Source: Nostoc sp. ATCC 53789 (lineage in GTDB: Bacteria > Cyanobacteriota > Cyanobacteriia > Cyanobacteriales > Nostocaceae). Taken from it: a stretch of 56,077 nt of DNA. This document shows positions 48,731 through 56,077 of the stretch, piece after piece. The translations under genes were made by a program, and so were the position numbers. The stretch is taken from NCBI RefSeq assembly GCF_009873495.1, contig NZ_CP046709.1:1-56077 (forward strand), written 5' to 3'. Every line of letters begins with the position of its first letter. Within the stretch, counting starts at the first letter, position 1. The notes beneath the pieces are model-generated. The model saw only the letters and a program-made list of their open reading frames with translations, searched no databases and had not been told where the DNA came from.

Positions 48731-48846
48731 TCGCCTACTATGCACAAACTACAGAAGCACGACAAAAGCAGCGGACGTAGGGGAGCGGAAGCGATCGCCT
48801 CGCAATTACGAACCAAGCACTTAGGGATTTCTCCGGCTGTAACGGT

Positions 48847-49041
48847 TTGCTGGTACGCGATTGGATTGAAGCCCATAAGGATGAAGTGATTAGCCATAAT
48901 GCTAAGTTCGGCATGAAGAACAAGAAAGACCTCAGTAACCCTGCCAGCTATGCCAATAAAGGAAAGGAAACCGATAAAATTCTGTTGCTGATAAACGAAG
49001 AATTCCTTAGTGGGGAAGGCTTTAAAGCAGGGAGAAACTAA
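48847..49041 (+). pseudogene. C-terminal fragment resembling the 47656 product
   Basis: The frame reads GCNGLLVRDWIEAHKDEVIS, then HNAKFGMKNKKDLSNPASYA and NKGKETDKILLLINEEFL. HNAK plus a Lys/Asn-rich stretch and an Ile/Glu tail parallels the end of the 47656 protein (DDHNAKHELNAYDNRKGGGR). The frame continues a little upstream of 48847 without a start codon, so it looks like a decayed paralogue. Confidence 0.5.
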
Positions 49042-49124
49042 AGCGGTGTTAGTAAGATGAATGGAAAGTGCTAACCGCTTTTTGGTTATATCGGGATAGA
49101 GCTGTGACCTAAAGAATTTTATTT

Positions 49125-50159
49125 TTAGTCAGCGATTTTCAAAAGTACTTCACATAAACCTTTTTTATCTTTTAGTTCTTCTGGGGGTAAGCCTAGTTTT
49201 TTGCGAATATCTGAATCGTAGTGTGCTTTTTCCCAATTATGGGCAGATTTAACTATATCTATAGTTAGAAGTTTTGCTTCTCTTAGGTCAGCACCATCAA
49301 GATTTGCCCCATCCAAAATAACTTTTTCAACCTTAATTAATTGTTCATTTTCATTAAAGTATTCAAGTGCAAAATGGGCACCTCTCATATCTGCTCCAGT
49401 AAGATCAGCATTTTTAAGATTTGTACCATTTAAATGAATATCACGCAGGCAAGAATATGTTAGGTCAGCATTATAAAGATTTGCATTATCAAGTAGGGCA
49501 CTTTGGAGAATAGCGCTAGATAAATTAGCTTCTTGCAAATTAGTTCTTATAAGGGCTGTCTTTCTTAGATCAGCATACCTAAGTTTGGCTTTCTGGAGAT
49601 TAGCATCTCGAATACTCGCGTTCTTAAGCTTCGCACTTAAAAGATAAGCATTATTTAATCTTATTTTATCTAAATTAGCATTGTTAGCAGTTAAAGATTC
49701 TAAGGATACGCCATCTTTATTAAGGTCTTGGATAGCTTCAATTCTCCCCCCACTACCTTGTTGACCCAATGCAGAATTAATCACTTGCCAAGCTTGATAA
49801 TGGGCTTGTTTCTGGCGTATAGGAGATTCTCTTATATAATTTATTAGCCCAATTATAATAGTTATGAGAATTCCACTTTCAACTACTTTAAATAAAGCTT
49901 TTTTTAGTAAAAAAATCTTCTTGTTTTTGGGAAGATGGATGAACCAAATTCCCCATCTTTGAGGAAATTGTCGCCAATGTTTTAGTTTCGGATAAGGTTC
50001 GATCTCTTCTTCATTTCTAAGTTCATATAAACGAATATAAATATCTAAGGGTATATTCAATCGATATGCTTCTGTTAACAAATCATATTCTTTTTTTAAT
50101 TTATTAACTCCGTCATAAATACGGGTAAAGCTTTCCTTTAGCTCCTCAATACTTGGCAT
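49125..50159 (-). CDS. Membrane-anchored pentapeptide-repeat protein
   Basis: A 344-residue protein. The N-terminal ~90 residues are soluble and helical, then one membrane segment (about 90-108: VVESGILITIIIGLINYI). Residues ~160-310 are about 25 pentapeptide repeats (A(N/D)LxxA), forming a beta-helix. The tail (AHNWEKAHYDSDIRKKLGLP) is the typical cyanobacterial extension, as in the 3765 gene. Function is unknown; pentapeptide proteins include gyrase-protecting and membrane proteins, but no specific activity can be read. It is divergent from the IS5-family transposase at 50259. Confidence 0.75.
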   Translation of the reverse strand: MPSIEELKESFTRIYDGVNKLKKEYDLLTEAYRLNIPLDIYIRLYELRNEEEIEPYPKLKHWRQFPQRWGIWFIHLPKNKKIFLLKKALFKVVESGILITIIIGLINYIRESPIRQKQAHYQAWQVINSALGQQGSGGRIEAIQDLNKDGVSLESLTANNANLDKIRLNNAYLLSAKLKNASIRDANLQKAKLRYADLRKTALIRTNLQEANLSSAILQSALLDNANLYNADLTYSCLRDIHLNGTNLKNADLTGADMRGAHFALEYFNENEQLIKVEKVILDGANLDGADLREAKLLTIDIVKSAHNWEKAHYDSDIRKKLGLPPEELKDKKGLCEVLLKIAD

Positions 50160-50258
50160 ATTATGATTTTTACTTGTCAGTACAAACTAATAGACTTATC
50201 CTTAATATAAATAGCATGAGATAATAAAAAGTTGGAGTAGCAATTATGTGGAAAGAAT

Positions 50259-51167
50259 ATGACAAGTCCTTTGGCAAGAATTGAATCGTATCCTCATGAA
50301 GCTAAACGCCTAATTGGAATTAGTTATGACCATTTTTTAGCATTGGTCGGCCTGGCAGAGCAAAGGCATATAGAAAAACAGGCAGAAATTGAAAAAAAGA
50401 AAATTCGGATTATCGCTCCTGGAGGCGGGCGTAAACCAGAAATGTCAGCCAAAGAAGGAATATGCTTATGTCTAGTTTACCTGAGACAAAAACCAATTTT
50501 TGAGATTTTAGGGTTGCTGTTTAACATTTCCAAAACTAAAGCCAATGATGCCTTCAATTATTGGGTAGATATTTTGCGAGATATTTTACCAGCATCTCAA
50601 ATAGAAGAAGTATCAACAGATAGTCAAAAATATCAAGAATTACAGCGAATGCTGTCTGAATACGAATTAATTGTCGATAGCACTGAACAACCTACAGCAA
50701 GACCTGTAGACTATCAAGAGCAAAAACGATACTACTCTGGCAAGAAAAAAATGCACACTCTGAAAAATCAATTTATTGTTCTACCTGGAGGGGAAGATAT
50801 TGTCGATGTCCGTGTCGGAATGTTAGGGAAAACAAGCGATATTAATTTATTTCGAGAAACCCGCCATAAATTTACTGACACGCAACAGTTTCTCGGCGAT
50901 AAAGCTTATATAGGAGATGATGCCATTACCACCCCTCATAAGAAACGAAAAAATACAGAAATCTCGGAATTACAAAAACAAGAGAATAAAGAACTTTCGT
51001 CACGCCGAATCGCTGTTGAACACATGATATGTCGGGTAAAAATATTTCGAGTAGCCAGTGATAGATTCCGTCTAGCTCGACATCGATATAATCAGGTAAT
51101 TCTGGCTGTTTGTGGGCTGGTAAGATTAAGAATTAATCGGTTATTTTCTGTTACTCTTAGTACTTAA
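50259..51167 (+). mobile_element. IS5-family (ISL2/IS1031-like) transposase
   Basis: A 302-residue intact frame. The N-terminal helix-turn-helix region (KEGICLCLVYLRQKPIFEIL) and DDE_4-type core are present, with D in ELIVDSTEQP, D in FLGDKAYIG and E in IAVEHMICRVKIF, so it may be active. The product is of a different subgroup from the IS5 remnant at 6859. The exact ends were not determined; AAATAGCA at about 50207 and its complement at about 51173 may be part of the inverted repeats. It lies 99 bp from the divergent pentapeptide gene, whose promoter it may have separated or changed. Confidence 0.85.
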
Positions 51168-51447
51168 TTTGCTATTTGTAAATTCATTTATTCTGATTCT
51201 ACGTTTTTGCTCTAATTCCATTTTTTTCTCTCTCAATGCCTTCAAACCCTTATTTCCTCGTACAGCCAGATGGCGATCGCTCCTTCCGTGCAAATCCTTG
51301 TAACTCTCTCCTGGTAAGCTTTCATGATTCGCGGATGAGTCTAATGTTGCATCTAGTGTTAAAAATATCCTCAGTATAATCCCTGTATTTAAATTCTTGC
51401 TCCTGGATTACTAGTCCATCTAATTTTTAATAGGTGCAGCTTTTAAT

Positions 51448-51663
51448 ATGGGACTGTCTAGATTTGAAGGCGTTAACGAAATCGATTACAAAGGCTGCAC
51501 CATCAAAACTATGGAAAATAGTAGTGGTCTTGGGACTGGAAAATAGATACTAAATATACTAGCCTTGCTATTATTACGGGTTCGGGCAATACTTCTTCCG
51601 AAAATGCTGCAATCAAACAGGCTAAAGAGAAGATTGATCAGGCAGTTCGTAGTGCTTGGTAAA
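51448..51663 (+). pseudogene. Small ~71-residue protein gene with one frameshift
   Basis: The frame from ATG 51448 reads MGLSRFEGVNEIDYKGCTIK, then stops at a TAG near 51542. The next frame reads WKIDTKYTSLAIITGSGNTS and on to IDQAVRSAW and TAA (51661-51663). One base change around 51530-51537 joins them. The joined product resembles a compact one-domain protein with alternating strands; it is not recognised. Confidence 0.55.
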
Positions 51664-51848
51664 TAAATTGTGGCCGCAATATTTGGGTTGCGATCGCAAC
51701 CCAGTAAACAAGTCACAAAATACTTCAACTCCTTGTGTGTTCAGGCTTTTTTATGATGTCGGTTAAGCTTTATTTCCCGATAATTGCCCAAAAACTTTTT
51801 TGTTTTGACGACAGCTATACTAAAGGCATTTTGTGCAAAGGCATGGTT

Positions 51849-52100
51849 ATGAGTCAGAACAAGGGTTGCTCATGTTTAGGGATAATTGTCCTATCCTCTT
51901 GCTTGACTGGCTGTGTGCTTACAGTTTTTATATCTTTGATTCTTCTAAGGATTACTTGTAGTACAAGCTTTCTAGAGTCTCAATGCAAAGATGATCGTGC
52001 TACAGAAGTAGGAGTAATCATCGCAGCGTCATGTATTGCAGTTGTTTCATTATGTGGGATTGTAGGATTGAGCCAAGCGTTTTGGAAGAAACCAGAGTAA
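51849..52100 (+). CDS. Small membrane protein
   Basis: 83 residues from the ATG at 51849 (MSQNKGCSCLGIIVLSSC); longer in-frame starts upstream are less likely. It has two hydrophobic segments (about 8-32 and 50-73) separated by a Cys-containing loop (CSTSFLESQCKDDRA), and is likely an inner-membrane hairpin. No family recognised; translation is plausible but not supported by context. Confidence 0.5.
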   Translation: MSQNKGCSCLGIIVLSSCLTGCVLTVFISLILLRITCSTSFLESQCKDDRATEVGVIIAASCIAVVSLCGIVGLSQAFWKKPE

Positions 52101-52185
52101 GTGCGATCGCCTCTCCTCCCTTCATTCCCCAATACCCAATACCTAATTGCCACTGTCTAACGGTGGCTTTGCCGTGGTCATCGCT

Positions 52186-52375
52186 GGAAATGCGTAGCTT
52201 GCCGCCGTAGGCATCGCTACCGTTACCAAAAACTTTGGAGCGCGGTTATGGGAGTTATGCCACAGAAAAATAATAAGCATAACTATTGGGGCGATGACCT
52301 AACCGTTCGACAGGCAATCGCCTTGGGAAGAAATAGGTTTGGTAAAAGACAGTTTCCATAACCTATTTTTTAATC
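52186..52375. repeat. Second copy of the 48641-48730 repeat pair
   Basis: ATGCGTAGCTTGCCGCCGTA with GGCATCGC (52188-52216), and AATAGGTTTGGTAAAAGACA with TTTCCATAACCTATTTTT (52334-52375). Between them is GAGCGCGGTTATGGGAGTTA, an inverted form of the 495-517/941-963 motif. Confidence 0.65.
52248..52361 (+). CDS. Possible 37-residue protein
   Basis: The frame MGVMPQKNNKHNYWGDDLTV then RQAIALGRNRFGKRQFP ends at TAA in the repeat hairpin. Its sequence looks coding-like (DNA-binding-like basic end), but it is short and overlaps repeats. It may be a gene start captured in a repeat. Confidence 0.3.
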   Translation: MGVMPQKNNKHNYWGDDLTVRQAIALGRNRFGKRQFP

Positions 52376-52529
52376 CTGTGTAAGTATATAAAAAAGTTCA
52401 ACAATTCTAGTCTCTCAAAGCATTGATTTTTCGTGGTTGGGTGCAAGTCCACATAAAAATAAGTTGAACAATTTGGGGATGGAAAAGGGATCAATTTACC
52501 ACTTTTTCAACATAGAGACACCAAACTCA

Positions 52530-52736
52530 AATAAAAAAGTTCAACAATTAGGAGAGTGATTCTACCCGAATGTGGGCGCGATGGGCTACGCCCCGCCGGA
52601 GCGATCGCTCTAGTAATAACGTAGCGATCGCACGGCGGTAAGACTTGCGAGCAATTCATGGACGGATGCCTGGAGCGGGGTAAAGCACCCAACAGAAATT
52701 GTAGAACTTTTTTATTTATTGTTGAACTTTTTTATT
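52530..52736. mobile_element. MITE-like element with 19-bp inverted repeats
   Basis: AATAAAAAAGTTCAACAAT (52530-52548) is repeated inverted at 52718-52736. Further copies of AAAAAGTTCAACAATT occur at about 52391 and a related AAAATAAGTTGAACAATTTG at about 52456. The interior has HIP1-related sites and no coding potential. Confidence 0.6.
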
Positions 52737-53297
52737 CCTCTACATCCTGTCCCGTTGTAACCGTCCAATCTTCCCAGTTTACTTATGAGAATCGATTTTC
52801 TCTATAGCTAAAGTAGGAAAGGTAGGAAAGGTACGGAGTTTTTTTAAATACCTTGTTTAGTTAGCTAATAACCTGTAACTTGATAGCTATTACGTTTCTA
52901 GTCAGTCAGTAAAAACCATGAATCATCTGCTCTTCCCCTAAGCCAGGAAGGGTTTTTTGTTGGGTGGCATAGAATCCCTATTAGAGATTGAAACCTTGTT
53001 TAAATGAGCGTTGAAATTTTGAGATGACTAGCTTTTGTCAATAAGTTCGCCTACCCGACCACAGTGATGCCTAATACGGCTTTAATCCTTGCTGTGCGTC
53101 TCTTTAACCCCAGTGTCGTCAAACTCCACTTTTCCGACAACTCTATTAAAGATTGGCTTAACCAGAAACTTAGAAGCAAGATTAGATACACTTCACAGCA
53201 ATCAGGCTTGTACAGATTTAGAGGAAGTTTACATTGCATAAGTCGATGTCAGTCAGCAATAATACTATATGTGGTTAATTTGTTGACAGTATTACTT
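52737..53297. other. Non-coding stretch, upstream of the pentapeptide gene
   Basis: Contains CCCTAAGCCAGGAAGGGTTT (about 52936-52958), a weak stem-loop with a T-run that resembles the 16983/29391 hairpins, and promoter sequence for the 53298 gene. An upstream in-frame extension from 53064 exists but is not convincing. Confidence 0.45.
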
Positions 53298-54188
53298 ATG
53301 CTTAAGTCTTTTTGCTTGTTAAGTGTAGCAATTGTTTTTTTATTTTCAGCGGATAATCACGCACGGGGGACGAACACTGACCCTGTTCAACAATTATTAA
53401 CTACGAAACAATGCCCAAAGTGTAACTTGTTTGGAGCATATTTAGGCTATCGTGATTTATCAAAGGCTAATTTAGCAGGAGCGTATTTAGGCGGTGCTAA
53501 TTTATCAAATACTAATTTAACAGGAGCTAATTTATCAGGAGTTGATTTAACAGGAGCATCTTTATCAAACGCTAATTTATCAGAAGCTAATTTAGCAGGA
53601 GCATATTTATCAGGTGTATCTTTATCAAGAACTGATTTAACAGGAGCTAATTTATCAGGAGCTACTTTAGGAAAAGTCTCTTTATTAAGAGCTAATTTAT
53701 CAAGAGCTAATTTAGCAGGAGCATATTTATCAGGAGCTGATTTAACAGGAGCTAATTTATCAGGAGCTACTTTATCAAGAACTGATTTAACAGGAGCTAA
53801 TTTAGTTCAAACTATTGCAGTAGGTACAAATCTTAGTAATTCTAATTTATTTTTATCAAATTTACAAGAAGCTAATTTAACTGATGCTAATCTAACTAAT
53901 GCTAGAATAGGCAACGCTTTCATTTCATTAACTAATTTAACTAGTGCTAATTTAACTAAAGCTTTATTAATGCAATCTAGCTTATACAAAGCTAATTTAA
54001 CTAGTGCCAATCTAACTAACGCTAACTTAAGCCAAGCTTTTCTTGTACAAGCTAATTTAAAAAACGCTAATCTTAAAAATGCTGAGTTGTCTCAAGCTAA
54101 TTTATCATCTGCAAAACTTGATGGAGCTAACCTTGAAGGAGCTAATTTTCAAGCTGCTATAATGCCAGATTTAAAAATTCATCCTTAG
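53298..54188 (+). CDS. Secreted pentapeptide-repeat protein
   Basis: 296 residues from the ATG at 53298, chosen because it begins with a signal peptide (MLKSFCLLSVAIVFLFSADNHARG, shown as MLKSF then a hydrophobic core); an earlier in-frame ATG at 53064 would bury it. CPKC (residues ~39-42) follows, then ~45 pentapeptide repeats (ANLSGA, ADLTGA types) to near the end. At DNA level these are 15-bp units based on GCTAATTTAACAGGA. The product is likely periplasmic or extracellular with a beta-helix fold. Function unknown; it may have changed in length by slippage of the 15-bp units. Confidence 0.78.
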   Translation: MLKSFCLLSVAIVFLFSADNHARGTNTDPVQQLLTTKQCPKCNLFGAYLGYRDLSKANLAGAYLGGANLSNTNLTGANLSGVDLTGASLSNANLSEANLAGAYLSGVSLSRTDLTGANLSGATLGKVSLLRANLSRANLAGAYLSGADLTGANLSGATLSRTDLTGANLVQTIAVGTNLSNSNLFLSNLQEANLTDANLTNARIGNAFISLTNLTSANLTKALLMQSSLYKANLTSANLTNANLSQAFLVQANLKNANLKNAELSQANLSSAKLDGANLEGANFQAAIMPDLKIHP

Positions 54189-54435
54189 CAGGAGAAGATG
54201 CTGTATCCTTTAAAATGACCTACAGCCTGCGATAAACCTCAAGCTATACAAATACCTGTAATCACTAGTAAAACCCTCGCCACACGCCCCAAACTAACCC
54301 GACATCCTACGACGGGAATTCACCTCATAATTCCCCTGACCACGCCCAAATATCCCGCTAATTTTCACAAGCTCCCCACTGCCCCAAATAATTTCGCCAA
54401 AGTTAGCAAGTATACAAGAACTGATTGCAAATATT

Positions 54436-54646
54436 GCCTATCGCTCCTCTACATGGGAAGTTAATTTTAATATATAGAGAAGCGATAGGCAAATTGCTGT
54501 AAATTTTACCCCGTAAGCATCACAACGATTTAGCTTCTGCGAAATATTCTCAATAATATTTCATAACCAGAGCGATAGGCAATCCAATTATGCACACGAT
54601 TGGAGTTAAGATAGAGAAGCTTAACTCCAATCATGCACACAATTGG
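54436..54646. promoter_or_regulatory. Operator-like repeats upstream of the RHH gene
   Basis: AGCGATAGGCAA occurs inverted at 54434-54445 and direct at 54481 and 54571. Next come a perfect 12-bp dyad, ATTGGAGTTAAG/CTTAACTCCAAT (54599-54610, 54620-54631), and CCAATT/AATTGG (54584-54589, 54641-54646), with repeated ATGCACAC between. This set lies directly before the RHH gene start and is a likely binding region for it. Confidence 0.6.
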
Positions 54647-54648
54647 AA

Positions 54649-54876
54649 ATGACGAAAGAACGAAAAATTTCACAGGCATCTCTCGAAAATTTAAAGCTCG
54701 GTGCGATCGCACGACGGAAAGGCAAGGTCAGAGTTACCCTCTCTTTGCTACCAACGACAATTCAATGGCTAAAAAAACACGATGCCAACGGAAATATGAG
54801 TGAATGCGTAGATGAGATCGTCAGGCGGATTGTGGCAGGGGAACTGGTGAAACCATCTGTAGACAAACCCGCTTAA
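54649..54876 (+). CDS. Ribbon-helix-helix-like DNA-binding protein
   Basis: 75 residues from the ATG at 54649 (MTKERKISQASLENLKLGAI); an ATG at 54643 adds two residues. Strand GKVRVTLSLLPTTIQWLKKH, then the helices NMSECVDEIVRRIVAGEL, are ribbon-helix-helix-like. It is likely autoregulatory through the palindromes upstream. A degenerate second copy lies at 55450-55634. A strong terminator follows at 55013-55042. Confidence 0.7.
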   Translation: MTKERKISQASLENLKLGAIARRKGKVRVTLSLLPTTIQWLKKHDANGNMSECVDEIVRRIVAGELVKPSVDKPA

Positions 54877-55012
54877 TTGAAGTTATGCCAAATAAATAAT
54901 TACAAGGCATAACCACTTTCTACTAATGCCCAATCTCGTCTCAGGGGTAACAACATAATGCTAATTTTTGATACAACATAATGCTGATTCCTGATATATT
55001 ATGCTTTCAAAT

Positions 55013-55042
55013 AGTGAAGCTCCTTTGCAGAGGAGCTTCACT
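55013..55042. terminator. Rho-independent terminator
   Basis: AGTGAAGCTCCT pairs perfectly with AGGAGCTTCACT over a 6-nt loop (TTGCAG), followed by TTT. 12-bp stem. Confidence 0.8.
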
Positions 55043-55063
55043 TTAAATCGATTAAATTACTAT

Positions 55064-55090
55064 AAAGACACTGAACCTATCAGTGTCTTT
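55064..55090. terminator. Bidirectional stem-loop at the end of the small secreted gene
   Basis: AAAGACACTGA pairs with TCAGTGTCTTT across ACCTA. The stop codon of the 55080-55268 gene is inside the stem. Confidence 0.75.
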
Positions 55091-55268
55091 TTCCCTTACC
55101 TTTACCCTTGGTATCATTAGAACTGTCGTCATTTTCGCTGGTACTTAAAACTACAACAGCGTCGATTGCCACAGGAACAATAACCTGAGCATGATTTCTC
55201 AAATCAGGTAACACTAAGCAAGTCGCTAGTGCTGCTGAAACGATGGATAGTGGAATTATGTTTTTCAT
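55080..55268 (-). CDS. Small exported protein
   Basis: A 62-residue protein with an N-terminal signal-type segment (MKNIIPLSIVSAALATCLVL), a middle hydrophobic region (VIVPVAIDAVVVLS) and a polar, Lys/Gly-rich tail (NDTKGKGKGKRH). It may be a lipoprotein or periplasmic peptide, but there is no clear lipobox. Terminator structures at both flanks frame it as a separate unit. Function unknown. Confidence 0.55.
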   Translation of the reverse strand: MKNIIPLSIVSAALATCLVLPDLRNHAQVIVPVAIDAVVVLSTSENDDSSNDTKGKGKGKRH

Positions 55269-55449
55269 GAGTCAAAATGTGAACTTTATTTATCATTCAG
55301 TGAACTGAATAACTCACTTTATCGTGCTGCTGTTGCAAATACAGTTAGCGATCGCACTAGTTAGAGATTGGACTTTTTGTCTTCAAGGGGCGACAAGCGA
55401 GTTAAAGTGCTTTCTGTATAAGCTTCATAGCCCTTAAACCTCTGAGATA

Positions 55450-55634
55450 AAAGCTCGGTGTGATCAGCACGACGCAGGGGCAAAGTCAGAGTTACCCTCT
55501 CACTCCTACCAACGACAATTCAATGGCTCAAAAAACACGATGCAAACGAAAATATGAGCGCCTGTGTTGATGAAATTGTCCGGCGTATTATCGCTGGTGA
55601 ACTGGTAAAACCATCTGTAGACAAACCCTCTTAA
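55450..55634 (+). pseudogene. Degenerate second copy of the 54649 RHH gene
   Basis: The frame RRRGKVRVTLSLLPTTIQWL, KKHDANENMSACVDEIVRRI and IAGELVKPSVDKPS is about 90% identical to the first copy. The 5' part has an in-frame TGA (near 55459) where the first copy reads GAI. The duplicated block runs 54693-54934 and 55450-55692, including the 3' flank. It probably does not encode a full protein, but an internal start (for example ATG 55555) could give a fragment. Confidence 0.75.
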
Positions 55635-55693
55635 TTAAAGTTATGCCGCATAAATAATTACAAGGCATAACCACGCTCTACTAATGCCCAATG

Positions 55694-55835
55694 CCTAATG
55701 CCGTATGTCACCATGCTTTCAATACTGCGATGGCAGGCATCGCTGACAGGAGATGCTGTAGCCAGTACAATGCCCAATGTCACCACGCCTACAATACTGC
55801 GATGGCTACGCCCGCCGCAGGCATCGCTCACAGGA
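55694..55835. repeat. Imperfect tandem pair of ~75-bp units
   Basis: Units starting near 55694 and 55771 share ATGTCACCA/CGC, CAATACTGCGATGG and GGCATCGCT(C/G)ACAGGAG. No gene is seen in them. Confidence 0.6.
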
Positions 55836-55888
55836 GGAGACACGCCAATCACTATACAGACAGCTATGAACAGGGATAATCTTTAACT

Positions 55889-56048
55889 GTAGACATATCC
55901 CTATACTAGAGGTAATGTATGCAGACATATCCCTATACTAGAGGTAATGTATGCAGACATATCCCTATACTAGAGGTAATGTATGCAGACATATCCCTAT
56001 ACTAGAGGTAATGTATGCAGACATATCCCTATACTAGAGGTAATGTAT
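55889..56048. repeat. Right subterminal array, five 32-bp repeats
   Basis: Five tandem copies, starting at 55889, 55921, 55953, 55985 and 56017, of a 32-bp unit containing AGACATATCCCTATACTAGA and GGTAATGTAT. All are identical but for one base in the first. They are the inverted equivalent of the left array, but far less degenerate. There are no spacers, so it is not a CRISPR array. Confidence 0.92.
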
Positions 56049-56077
56049 AGTCCTTGCTATCATTCCTTGTTCTCTAG
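56047..56077. repeat. Right terminal inverted repeat and hairpin tip
   Basis: ATAGTCCTTGCTATCA is the exact reverse complement of bases 1-16. The last 15 bases end TTCTCTAG. With a mirror-image continuation the tip would be the perfect palindrome TCTCTAGAGA, as for a resolvase-cut hairpin. The extra 15 bases absent on the left suggest the two ends were assembled to different depths into the hairpin. Confidence 0.75.

Noticed and set aside
55889..56048. Five perfect 32-bp repeats as a CRISPR array
   Set aside because: Units are contiguous with no spacers and there are no cas genes; they match the other end of the molecule in inverted form.
1..56077. Circular plasmid with the 16-bp stem at the junction as origin
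   Set aside because: Possible, but the symmetric repeats, unequal tip lengths and resolvase gene fit hairpin ends better. Not excluded without reads.

Overview
The window looks like an essentially complete 56-kb extrachromosomal replicon of a filamentous cyanobacterium of the Nostoc/Anabaena/Calothrix type. Evidence for the host: GCGATCGC (HIP1) palindromes are scattered throughout, many products are of cyanobacterial type (KGK domain, pentapeptide repeats, NACHT ATPase, CyRepA1-like replication protein), and there are several cyanobacterial IS types. No rRNA, tRNA or chromosomal housekeeping gene is visible. Replicon functions are a large zinc-finger/TOPRIM/P-loop replication protein (31035-34727), a ParA plus ribbon-helix-helix partition pair (18768-19655) and a telomere-resolvase-like protein (46533-47573).

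The main result is that the molecule is probably LINEAR with covalently closed hairpin ends. The first 16 bases are the exact reverse complement of bases 56047-56062. Reading inward, both ends continue at the same spacing into related ~32-bp repeats with core TATAGGGATA. The right end runs into a CTAG centre that would complete a perfect palindrome. Copies of the same repeat bracket the resolvase gene, and an 11-bp telomere sequence lies in its promoter. The gene set resembles the N15-type hairpin replicon (protelomerase, multidomain primase/helicase Rep, partition genes), but in a cyanobacterium.

Layout. 1-5040: left repeat arrays, secreted metzincin protease, pentapeptide protein, PLL-like beta-propeller protein. 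5255-7422: IS982, a MITE-like element, an IS5 remnant, a gene fragment. 7573-16965: accessory cassettes (DNA-binding-like protein, second metzincin, SGNH hydrolase, fatty-acid-hydroxylase-like membrane protein, trypsin-like protease/NUC nuclease fusion), separated by two copies of a 121-bp upstream element and two integrase fragments. 17083-18678: ISAzo13-type element. 18725-23183: partition locus, broken membrane gene, KGK protein, Xer-type recombinase, GNAT. 23447-27328: NACHT ATPase and pentapeptide membrane protein sharing an amyloid-like peptide motif (candidate immune/signalling pair). 27738-31049: XRE regulator, HNH nuclease, a MITE with 10-bp target duplication, HTH protein. 31035-36531: replication operon, candidate origin and a second short operon. 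36776-46031: an operon around a membrane/coiled-coil P-loop ATPase, interrupted by a 4.3-kb TniA/TniB-like transposon carrying a tyrosine recombinase. 46054-48621: resolvase region. 48622-56077: pentapeptide proteins, an IS5-family element, MITE-like repeats, duplicated RHH genes, right repeat array and end.

All functional calls rest on motif recognition by eye; no database search was run.
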